In this document: positions 9,898 to 18,291 of the stretch, one piece after another | How the letters are laid out: every line of letters begins with the position of its first letter | Numbering within the stretch: the first letter of the stretch is position 1 | Source of the DNA: Elusimicrobiales bacterium | Lineage (GTDB): Bacteria; Elusimicrobiota; Elusimicrobia; Elusimicrobiales; UBA9959 | Assembly: GCA_024681855.1 (NCBI GenBank) | Contig: JAILAB010000055.1 | Location: 1-64,000 of the forward strand | Reading direction: 5' to 3' | DNA: 64,000 nt | Program-made: the position numbers and the translations under genes | Notes under the pieces: model-generated | Told to the model about the DNA's origin: nothing | Database searches by the model: none | The model's input: only the letters and a program-made list of their open reading frames with translations

Positions 9898-11349
9898 ATG
9901 CGCGTAAGATTTGCACCGTCCCCGACGGGACATCTTCATTTAGGCGGGGCCAGGACAGCCCTGTTCAATTACCTTATGGCACGCCGCTACGGCGGAACAT
10001 ACATATTGCGCATTGAGGACACTGATGAGGAACGTTCCACAAAGGAATCTGCGCAGAGCATTTTTGAAAGCCTGGCATGGCTTGGCCTTAACTGGGATGA
10101 GGGCGCAATGCCGGAGGGCCCGGAAAAAGGCAAGGATGGCCCCTATGTGCAGAGCGTGCGTGAGGCCGCAGGCATATACCGCAAATATGCGGACCAGCTC
10201 ATAGCAGAGGGCAAAGCGTATAAATGTTATTGCTCGCATGAAAAGTTTGATGAGGAACGCAAGCAGTCCGAGTATGAGAAACAGGGCAGCAATGTGCGTA
10301 AATGCGGCTGCCGCAATCTTACTCCGGAGCAGCAGTCTGAAATGGAAAAACAGGGCCGCAAGCCTGTTGTTCGCTTCGCCATGCCGGAAGAAGGCAAGAC
10401 TGAATGGGATGATCTTGTGCGCGGCCATGTTTCTTTTGAGAACAGCCTGCTTACAGATTTTGTCATGCTTAAAGCGTCCGGCTATCCCACATACAATTTT
10501 GCATGCGTGATAGACGACCATCTGATGTCTCTCACGCATATACTGCGCGGCGATGACCATGTTTCCAACACGCCTTTGCAGATACAGCTTTATAAGGCGC
10601 TTGGCTGGGAATGCCCCGTTTTTGGGCATATTTCCATGATTTTAGGGCCGGACGGGAAACGACTTTCAAAAAGACACGGTGCAACAAGCATAGGCGAATA
10701 CCGCAAAAACGGTTTTCTCCCGCAGGCTATGTTCAATTATCTGGCATTGCTCGGCTGGTCCAACAGCGAAAGCCAGCAGATTTTCAGTCCCGGAGAACTG
10801 GAACAGAAATTTGACGTGAAAGGCTGCCAGCCAAGCCCGGCTGTGTTTGACACGGAAAAACTGATATGGATGAACGGCGAGTATATGAGAATGCTGCCAC
10901 CGGAGGAAATACTGAAACATGCCATGCCTTTTATAGAGCAGGCAGGAATTGATGCTTCAAAAGGCCCTAAGCTGATTGACCTGATAGCCTTAGAGCATGA
11001 GAAGTTTCATCTGCTCACAGATGTTCCTAAAAGGCTTGACTTTTTCTATAAAGACCCTGTATATGACCAGGAAGCTATTGAAAAAGTGTTCAAAAAGCCG
11101 GAAGTGCCTGAAATATTAAAAGGAATTGCGGAGCTTTATTCCGGCATAGAAAGTTTTGTAGCGGAGGAAATAGAGCCTGCCACAAGGGCATGGGCTAAAG
11201 AGCATAAATTCAAGAACGGACAAGTGTTTCACCCTGTAAGAGTTGCGCTTTCCGGAAGGACTGACGGCCCTACATTATTTAAAATGATAGAATATATTGG
11301 AAAAAGTGAGACCATAAGGCGCCTTGAGATGGCGCAGGGACTTTTCTAA
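9898..11349 (+). CDS. gltX: Glutamyl-tRNA synthetase
   Basis: RFAPSPTGHLHLGGARTALFNYL, KRLSKRHGATS. Confidence 0.97.
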   Translation: MRVRFAPSPTGHLHLGGARTALFNYLMARRYGGTYILRIEDTDEERSTKESAQSIFESLAWLGLNWDEGAMPEGPEKGKDGPYVQSVREAAGIYRKYADQLIAEGKAYKCYCSHEKFDEERKQSEYEKQGSNVRKCGCRNLTPEQQSEMEKQGRKPVVRFAMPEEGKTEWDDLVRGHVSFENSLLTDFVMLKASGYPTYNFACVIDDHLMSLTHILRGDDHVSNTPLQIQLYKALGWECPVFGHISMILGPDGKRLSKRHGATSIGEYRKNGFLPQAMFNYLALLGWSNSESQQIFSPGELEQKFDVKGCQPSPAVFDTEKLIWMNGEYMRMLPPEEILKHAMPFIEQAGIDASKGPKLIDLIALEHEKFHLLTDVPKRLDFFYKDPVYDQEAIEKVFKKPEVPEILKGIAELYSGIESFVAEEIEPATRAWAKEHKFKNGQVFHPVRVALSGRTDGPTLFKMIEYIGKSETIRRLEMAQGLF

Positions 11350-11428
11350 TTTTTATTGCCTGTGCGGATGCATAAGGAGATTCCGCATGGCAAGTTTTTT
11401 GTTTTGATGGAATTTTGAACTTGGTTTT

Positions 11429-14400
11429 ATGAAATATTGGCTTTATTCCGATGGGAATATTTTGGGACCTTATGAGCCGGCAGAATTGCTGGCCGCTCCC
11501 GATTTTACGGAAGAAAGCCTGATTTGTGATGAGGATTCTATCAATGCCAGCAGAGATGACTGGAAGCCTGCGGCTCAATTCCCGGAGTTTGCCAAGCTGA
11601 TGAATGACATTTCCTCCAAGGGAAGCTCAAGCAATAATAATGCCGCTGCAGAAACAGATGCGGCTTCGTCTGAAAGCAATTCTTATGCGGAAGATAATGA
11701 TTTGACTCCATCAGGATTTCAGTCATCGCATGATAATAGCTCTGACATAGCTGGCGGATCTGAATTTCCTTCTTTTGAAGACAGCCTGCATTCTAAAGAA
11801 TCTGGAAGCATTGAGGACTCTTCCGAAGATGTTATTAATGCCAGCGCTGCTGATACGCCTTTCAGTAATGCAAGCATGCCTGAGACTGAGTTATCATCAC
11901 ATGGCCTGTCTGCTGGAAAATCTCCTTCCGATCTTGAGACAAGACTTAATGGAGAAGGTTTTGATTTTGATTCAGTAAGCGTGTCTCCTACATCTTTCGG
12001 TCCTGAAAAAACCGATATACCAGATGAACATAAATCTTCTGCTGCCGCAGAAGAAAATCAAAGTGCTTTGCCTCAGGAGACTGAGGCTGAGCTTATATCC
12101 AATGGCGAAGACCCTATAGAGGATTCTGACCACGGGGTAAATTCTGCCTCTTTGCAAGCAGCAACCGCAGACTTTAAGAAGAAACTTGAAAAAGAGGCAG
12201 AACTGTCTGGCCGGAGAACAGTAGCAGAATCCGATAAGAATAATGCTAAGCTTTCAGAAGGCCCGGTAACAATGGGAGATTTTCTTTCTTCATTAGAAAA
12301 TATACTTGGAGAAGAAGAAAGAAAAAGTCTTGGCGCAGACAAGCCTCCTGCGGAAGTAAGCTCTCTTCAGCAGGAAATGCTTTCGGCGGGAATAGGAGAA
12401 GGAGAGCCGAAAAAAGAGCGCAATGTTAAGGAAGAGCTTGAGTCAGTGCGCCTGGAAAAAGATCTTCTTTTAGGTCAGATAAGCCTTCAGGAAATGAATG
12501 AAGGCAATATCCGTCAGAGAATAAGCGATCTTATTCAAACCTTTAAGAGCAATGCGCATAAAAAAGGCGGCAAGAGCGTTTTTGATGATGACCCTGATTC
12601 CATGCCTAGGAAGCGCGAACTGGAATTGGAATCCATCCCTGTAAATAAAAAAGACAGTTTTGGCAGCGACACAGATGACGGCGGCCAGAATTTTTCATCT
12701 GTGTTTTTATCTGAATCCTCGGGCGATTCATATCCCAGTTCGGAAGATGCCATTGAAACAGAAATTGATGACAGCGAGGCTGCTACGATAAAAACTTCCG
12801 TAAATGGCAGGAGACGCCATGCTGACAATTATGATGTGTCTAATGCCTCTCAGGGAAGGCCTCCAATATATGTTTATGAGCTGAAACAGAGCGAGCAATC
12901 TCCCGATCTGAAGGAATCGGTAACTAAGGTAAGCCTTTCAGATGATTTTCGCAGCGGACAGATAGATTTTGATCTTGACGAGGAAGATCAGTCTTTAAAC
13001 CTCCTGCCGCAGCAGGCTGGCGGAATAACTTATGACTTTACCATACTGTCAGGCAAGCCTGCAAGCATTGCTGAGCTGAAAGAAAAAATAGAAAGGAATC
13101 GTTCCGCTGCTAGAAGAACCGTTCTTATAAGCAGGTCTGTTGGCACAGAAGATTCTGCAAAGAGCAGTGCTGAAAGCGCTTCAGCTGAAGCTGCCGCGCT
13201 TGCCGCATCTTCTCTTGCGGACAGTAAAAAAGAGAAATCTTCTGATGATATTAAGTCCCAGGCTGAACAGGCGGCATCCGCTGTGGAAGATTTGGCTTCT
13301 TTGGAAAACAGCGAAAGGAATATTGATCGCGAAGCGTCAGCGGAAAAAAGCTCTGGGCATGCTCCGGCTGTTTCAGGCATTAAATCTTCTATGCTGTCAA
13401 AGCGGCACAATAAGGCAGCTAAGGAGGAAGAACGCCAGGAAAGTGAAGAAGATGAAGGGCCTCTCCTTCAGGAAATTACGCCTGAAACAGATCATGATTC
13501 AGATAAAGGCTCTGATTCAGATGCTGTGCTTGCGTCTATGGATGATGAGGACAGGCTTCTTAGGGAAACTTATGAGGCCATAATGGCAGGCAAAGATCCT
13601 GCCATGCTTGTTTCATCTCATGCGAAAAAAACAGAGCAGCAGTCATCATCAAATGCTTGGGAAGATATGTTTGATGCCGGCAATCTGCTCCAGGCTGCAT
13701 CTATAGAAGACATTGGCAAACAAAATGCTCAGGAAAGCTTTGCCGATTCAGCGAATCCGTTCAAGGCTGCTGATATATATGCCACACCGCAGCAGAATGT
13801 TCAGGCTGATGATTTTCCTTCTGATATGTCAATGCCTGGGGATAGCGGGGCAGGCGGCTCTTTTATTAACATAGAGCCAGTATCTTCTTATCCTAGCCAG
13901 TCTGTTTCATCAGATCCTTCCAGCTATTATGTGGACAGCCCGGATTCTGCTGTTGCCCAAAACCCTGATATGTCAGGCGGATATGTCGGCACTCAGGATG
14001 AAATTACTCAGTCTGCCAGGATGATACAGGAAAATCTTGGCGATTCTGCTTCTATAACAATTTCACATCAGCAGCTGGAAAGCATGGATTCTCAAGATGA
14101 ACCGGCTGAAGCTCAGCCTGTTCCCCATGAAATCCCATTGGAATCAGAGCGGGAAGCTTTGGATCAGCCTTCAGAAACGGAAAATATTTCCGTCTCTGCA
14201 ATTGCTCCTGTTTCAGAGAAGAAAATTGTGGATCTTCCTTCTGAGCGCGCTGAACATGATAAAGAGCCTAAAGTAATAAAAACAATACCTGCCAGCCTCT
14301 CGTCAATACATCGTTCCATACGCACTACAGAAAGAGTTTCTGATCCGGATGCTAGCGGGCATAATGAGACTGATCTTGATAATATGCCGGATTTCAATAT

Positions 14401-15811
14401 TGAGCTGGCATCATTAGACAGCAATCGTGTTAAAGGCCCTGTTCCTGCTTCTTTATCTGCTATCACTAAGCTTGACAAAAAGAAAGAGGAAGACAACAAA
14501 GAAATTGTTTTGGATATAAAATCAGTTGAGCCAGCCTCAGTAAGAACTGATGAGCCTGCTCCTCTTGCCTTAGAATTGTCCGGCATGACAATGGATTCTG
14601 GCAATTTATCTAATGCCCTTCCTGTATTGGAGATTAATGCTGGCAATCTGAATGCTGGCAATATATCAAAAGGCAAAGATAAAGTCCAAGTGAATTATTA
14701 TGGTTCGGATGGTCCGGATGAAGTTAAGCCCACAGTTGCTCTGCCGGTGGAAAAGGAAGCATTGTCTTCTGAGTCTAAAATTGCTAGCCAGCAGCCTAAA
14801 GCTGGAACTTTAAGCACTGTTCTGCAAGACAATATGAAAAAAGACGAAGCTCCGGCTATTAATCCTTCAATGGTTCAGTCTGGCCGGAGAAATGGCAGCA
14901 ATAAGCTTCTTCTGCTTGCTCTCGGTATGATATGCTTCCTTCTTTTCGCTGTACTTGCGCTGTTTATGCTTAGCGGCAGGTCAGGCGGAAGCAGTGCTGC
15001 GAATATAGCAAAAACTGCGCCAGAACAATTGCAGGAACAGCAGCCGGATATTCAGGAATCTGCGCCAAATACTTCTGGCAGTGAGGCTCAGCCTTTGCCT
15101 GCTGAGTCTTCGCAGCCTGCACAGCAGGAAATGCCTGTTCAGCAGCCAGCTCCTGTTTCCCAGCAGCCAGATGCTCAAGAGGAACCTGCTGGCATGACTT
15201 TAGCCAAAGCTGCTCCGCCTGTTACTGCCACAGATAAGCTTACGCGCGCTGTTGATATTGTGAAGGAATACAGGCTTTCTGGCGGAAGGGGAACAATAAG
15301 CACCTGGTTCTCTAATTCATTCCTTGGCTCAGCCCAGTCCTCTGGCGGTGAGTGGAACGCAACGCCCCTTCACGAGGATATTTATGTAGTTCAGTACCGC
15401 CTGCCGCGTTCAAGGCAGGATCCTCTCATATATCAGTTTGAAGTGGATGTGGCAAAAGATGCCTTGCTAAGAGGCATAAATAATAATGCTATAGAGCTTT
15501 TGGATACTGGAAATTCTGCCAGGCAGAGAGCTGTTCCGTCGCGTAATGCTTATGAATCGGAAGCTTCGTCAATGGCGAGTTCTTCCAATAAGCAGCCGGC
15601 TGCCAAGAAAGAAACTCTTCTTCAGAAAGCTAAGAAAAAATTTGCGCCTAAGAAGAAGTCTAAAAAGACTAAGGAAATTAATCAGCTTCCTTTGCCGCCT
15701 GCTCCTAAGAAACGTTATTCTCAGACAGTCCCGACGGGGTTTGAGCAGCCTGAAGAAGATTCTAATGAAGCTTTCTTAAAAGCCATGGAGTCAGACGAAG
15801 AGCTTTTTTAG
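11429..15811 (+). CDS. Large acidic low-complexity protein: N-terminal GYF_2-like domain, single TM near C-terminus, C-terminal extracytoplasmic domain
   Basis: MKYWLYSDGNILGPYEPAELL...DDWKPAAQFPEF; TM LLLLALGMICFLLFAVLALFML preceded by GRRNGSNK. Confidence 0.75.
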   Translation: MKYWLYSDGNILGPYEPAELLAAPDFTEESLICDEDSINASRDDWKPAAQFPEFAKLMNDISSKGSSSNNNAAAETDAASSESNSYAEDNDLTPSGFQSSHDNSSDIAGGSEFPSFEDSLHSKESGSIEDSSEDVINASAADTPFSNASMPETELSSHGLSAGKSPSDLETRLNGEGFDFDSVSVSPTSFGPEKTDIPDEHKSSAAAEENQSALPQETEAELISNGEDPIEDSDHGVNSASLQAATADFKKKLEKEAELSGRRTVAESDKNNAKLSEGPVTMGDFLSSLENILGEEERKSLGADKPPAEVSSLQQEMLSAGIGEGEPKKERNVKEELESVRLEKDLLLGQISLQEMNEGNIRQRISDLIQTFKSNAHKKGGKSVFDDDPDSMPRKRELELESIPVNKKDSFGSDTDDGGQNFSSVFLSESSGDSYPSSEDAIETEIDDSEAATIKTSVNGRRRHADNYDVSNASQGRPPIYVYELKQSEQSPDLKESVTKVSLSDDFRSGQIDFDLDEEDQSLNLLPQQAGGITYDFTILSGKPASIAELKEKIERNRSAARRTVLISRSVGTEDSAKSSAESASAEAAALAASSLADSKKEKSSDDIKSQAEQAASAVEDLASLENSERNIDREASAEKSSGHAPAVSGIKSSMLSKRHNKAAKEEERQESEEDEGPLLQEITPETDHDSDKGSDSDAVLASMDDEDRLLRETYEAIMAGKDPAMLVSSHAKKTEQQSSSNAWEDMFDAGNLLQAASIEDIGKQNAQESFADSANPFKAADIYATPQQNVQADDFPSDMSMPGDSGAGGSFINIEPVSSYPSQSVSSDPSSYYVDSPDSAVAQNPDMSGGYVGTQDEITQSARMIQENLGDSASITISHQQLESMDSQDEPAEAQPVPHEIPLESEREALDQPSETENISVSAIAPVSEKKIVDLPSERAEHDKEPKVIKTIPASLSSIHRSIRTTERVSDPDASGHNETDLDNMPDFNIELASLDSNRVKGPVPASLSAITKLDKKKEEDNKEIVLDIKSVEPASVRTDEPAPLALELSGMTMDSGNLSNALPVLEINAGNLNAGNISKGKDKVQVNYYGSDGPDEVKPTVALPVEKEALSSESKIASQQPKAGTLSTVLQDNMKKDEAPAINPSMVQSGRRNGSNKLLLLALGMICFLLFAVLALFMLSGRSGGSSAANIAKTAPEQLQEQQPDIQESAPNTSGSEAQPLPAESSQPAQQEMPVQQPAPVSQQPDAQEEPAGMTLAKAAPPVTATDKLTRAVDIVKEYRLSGGRGTISTWFSNSFLGSAQSSGGEWNATPLHEDIYVVQYRLPRSRQDPLIYQFEVDVAKDALLRGINNNAIELLDTGNSARQRAVPSRNAYESEASSMASSSNKQPAAKKETLLQKAKKKFAPKKKSKKTKEINQLPLPPAPKKRYSQTVPTGFEQPEEDSNEAFLKAMESDEELF

Positions 15812-15899
15812 AACACGGCAGTCTTTTTTATGATAAAATATTATTGAAGTCTCAAAAAATTCTATTTAAAAACTTGTTAAAATTTTAGGAGAAGCATTT

Positions 15900-16976
15900 A
15901 TGGTAACAATGAGTGATTTGTTTATCTATATGCACGAACATGGTGCCTCAGACCTGCACATCACTGCCGGGACAACGCCAATGGTACGTGTTGACGGACA
16001 GCTTGAGCCGACGCCTTTTGATAAGCTTACGCCAGATCTCTGCCAGTCTCTTATATTTTCCCTTATGACAGATGCCCAGAGGCAGCGTTTTGAAGCTACA
16101 AATGAGCTGGACTTTGCTTTTGGCATTAAAGGCATGGGACGTCTCCGAATGAACGCATATCGCCAGCGGGGAATAATAGGCGCTGCCATACGTTCTATCC
16201 CAGCAAAATATAAAACATTCGAGGAACTGAATCTCCCTCCTGTTGTATATGATTTAATGAAACTTACAAAGGGCCTTCTGCTTATTACCGGCCCCACAGG
16301 CTCCGGAAAATCAACTACTTTGGCCTCTATGATTAATTATCTGAATGAGCATCAGAGCTATCATATAATGACCATTGAAGACCCTATTGAATACGTGCAT
16401 ACGCATAAAAAGAGCATTGTCAACCAGCGTGAGGTAGGCGCAGACACTGAGAGCTTTAGCGCTGCCTTGCGCCATGTATTGCGTCAAGATCCTGACGTAA
16501 TTCTTATCGGTGAGCTTCGCGACCTTGAGACTATAAATGCTGCTCTGAATATTGCAGAAACCGGCCACTTAGTGCTTGGCACTCTGCACACATCTGATGC
16601 CGCTCAGACAATTAACCGTATCATAGACGTATTCCCTCCTCATCAGCAGGAACAGATACGCGTGCAGCTTTCATTTGTGCTTCAGGGAGTGTTTGCCCAA
16701 CAGCTTCTGCCTCTTGCTAATGGCAAGGGCCGCACGCTCTGCTGCGAAGTTATGATATGTACTTCTGCTATAAGGAATCTAATCCGTGAACAAAAAGTTG
16801 AGCAGGTTGCCACTGCCATACAGACCGGCGGAAACAGGGGCATGGTAACAATGAACCAGTCTCTCATTGACCTTTACAGAAGACAGAAAATAACATATCA
16901 GGAAGCTGTAAACCGCTCTCCAGACCCTGAAGACCTGAAAAAATTGATGCAGAAGACCTTGTCTGTCATGGGATAA
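15900..16976 (+). CDS. pilT: Type IV pilus retraction ATPase PilT
   Basis: HITAGTTPMVRVDGQL, GPTGSGKSTTLASMI, GELRDLETINAALNIAETGHLVLGTLHT. Confidence 0.95.
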   Translation: MVTMSDLFIYMHEHGASDLHITAGTTPMVRVDGQLEPTPFDKLTPDLCQSLIFSLMTDAQRQRFEATNELDFAFGIKGMGRLRMNAYRQRGIIGAAIRSIPAKYKTFEELNLPPVVYDLMKLTKGLLLITGPTGSGKSTTLASMINYLNEHQSYHIMTIEDPIEYVHTHKKSIVNQREVGADTESFSAALRHVLRQDPDVILIGELRDLETINAALNIAETGHLVLGTLHTSDAAQTINRIIDVFPPHQQEQIRVQLSFVLQGVFAQQLLPLANGKGRTLCCEVMICTSAIRNLIREQKVEQVATAIQTGGNRGMVTMNQSLIDLYRRQKITYQEAVNRSPDPEDLKKLMQKTLSVMG

Positions 16977-17013
16977 TCCTTTAAGACAGAATCTGTATTC
17001 AATAGTTTTCTTT

Positions 17014-17044
17014 AAAAGGCGGGATTTTATCCCGCCTTTTTTAT
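17014..17044 (+). terminator. Rho-independent terminator after pilT (bidirectional)
   Basis: AAAAGGCGGGA-TTTTA-TCCCGCCTTTTTTA. Confidence 0.9.
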
Positions 17045-17102
17045 TATATGATTCATGCTTAAATAATGGCTTTTACATTATATATGCCTGCTGATTTGCC
17101 TA

Positions 17103-17774
17103 TTAAATGAAGCCTTTTTCTTTCATGCTTGAATATCCGTTACTGCTGACGATTATATGGTCAAGCAGCTCAATGCCTAGCAGCTTTCCTGCTTCAGTAA
17201 GCCTTTTAGTTGTTTTTATATCTTCATTAGATGGCTCAATATATCCTGAAGGATGATTGTGCGCTACGATGATGCTTGCGGCAAGATTCCTTATTGCCGG
17301 TTCAAAAACCTCTCGAGGATGAACCAGGGAAAGATTAAGCGTTCCAATGCTTATTATTTCCTTGTGTATTTCCTGATTTCTTGTATCCAGATAAAAGGAT
17401 ACAAAATGTTCTTTTTTAGAGCCCCTTATTTCCCTAAGCTCTTCCCAAATGTCTTGGGGCTTTAGGTATATATTATTTTTCTTATCTGAAAGAAATCTTT
17501 TTCCCAGTTCAAATATAGCTGCTGTCCTGCATGCCCTTGCCGGCCCAAGGCTATTAAATACGCTTAAATCAGCGCAGCTGGCATAAGGCAGTCCATGCCT
17601 GCCAAAATGAGAAAGTATGCTTTCTGAAAGAGCCAGAACTCCTAATTCCCTTGTGCCTGTGCCTATTATGATTGAAAGAAGTTCACTGTCGCTGAGTTTT
17701 CCAGGCCCATATCTGAGCATTTTTTCCCGAGGGCGCTCTATGACTGGCAGATCTGAAATAACGGATATGTTCAT
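17103..17774 (-). CDS. radC: RadC family JAB-domain protein
   Basis: RPREKMLRYGPGKLSDSELLSIIIGTGT, VAHNHPSGYIEPSNEDIKTT. Confidence 0.95.
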   Translation of the reverse strand: MNISVISDLPVIERPREKMLRYGPGKLSDSELLSIIIGTGTRELGVLALSESILSHFGRHGLPYASCADLSVFNSLGPARACRTAAIFELGKRFLSDKKNNIYLKPQDIWEELREIRGSKKEHFVSFYLDTRNQEIHKEIISIGTLNLSLVHPREVFEPAIRNLAASIIVAHNHPSGYIEPSNEDIKTTKRLTEAGKLLGIELLDHIIVSSNGYSSMKEKGFI

Positions 17775-17820
17775 ATATTAAGCTCCTTTGAAATGACTTT
17801 ATTGAATTATAGCAGTGTCA

Positions 17821-17856
17821 GGCGACAGCGTATTGTCGCCTCTTTTGTTTTTTATA
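17821..17856 (+). terminator. Terminator-like hairpin in divergent intergenic region
   Basis: GGCGACA-GCGTAT-TGTCGCC followed by TCTTTTGTTTTTT. Confidence 0.6.
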
Positions 17857-17869
17857 TAATTTTCCGAAA

Positions 17870-18262
17870 GTGCCTAATAATGCGGGCAATGCATATATTA
17901 TAATGACATGTTATTGCAGAACAGATAATAAAATTAAGCGCAGGTATGAGCGTGAAAGAAAATCATATCCTTTATTTTACCGCATGACCTGGGAGGCTTG
18001 CCTGAACATACCTGCAGGGCAAACTAGAAGCTATGCGGAGCTTGCTGCCGCAATTGGAAGGCCTAAGGCTGCCAGGGCTGTAGCTTTGGCATTAAAGCAT
18101 AATCCGTTTGCTCCGTTTGTGCCTTGCCATAGGGTTATATGTTCTGACGGTTCTCTTGGCGGTTACTCTGGCCCTGGGGGAATAAATGCTAAAATGAAGC
18201 TTCTTATGTCAGAGGGGATAGCAATAGAGAGCCGAGGCAGCAAATTTTTTGTCGTAAAGTGA
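17870..18262 (+). CDS. Methylated-DNA--cysteine S-methyltransferase-like protein (C-terminal MGMT domain)
   Basis: IPAGQTRSYAELAAAIGRPKAARAVALALKHNPFAPFVPCHRVI..GGYSG; N-terminal start uncertain. Confidence 0.85.
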   Translation: MPNNAGNAYIIMTCYCRTDNKIKRRYERERKSYPLFYRMTWEACLNIPAGQTRSYAELAAAIGRPKAARAVALALKHNPFAPFVPCHRVICSDGSLGGYSGPGGINAKMKLLMSEGIAIESRGSKFFVVK

Positions 18263-18291
18263 GTTTACCTGCTTATTAGCAAAGAATTATA

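Noticed and set aside
9940-10629. Minus-strand ORF 229 aa
   Set aside because: Antisense to gltX
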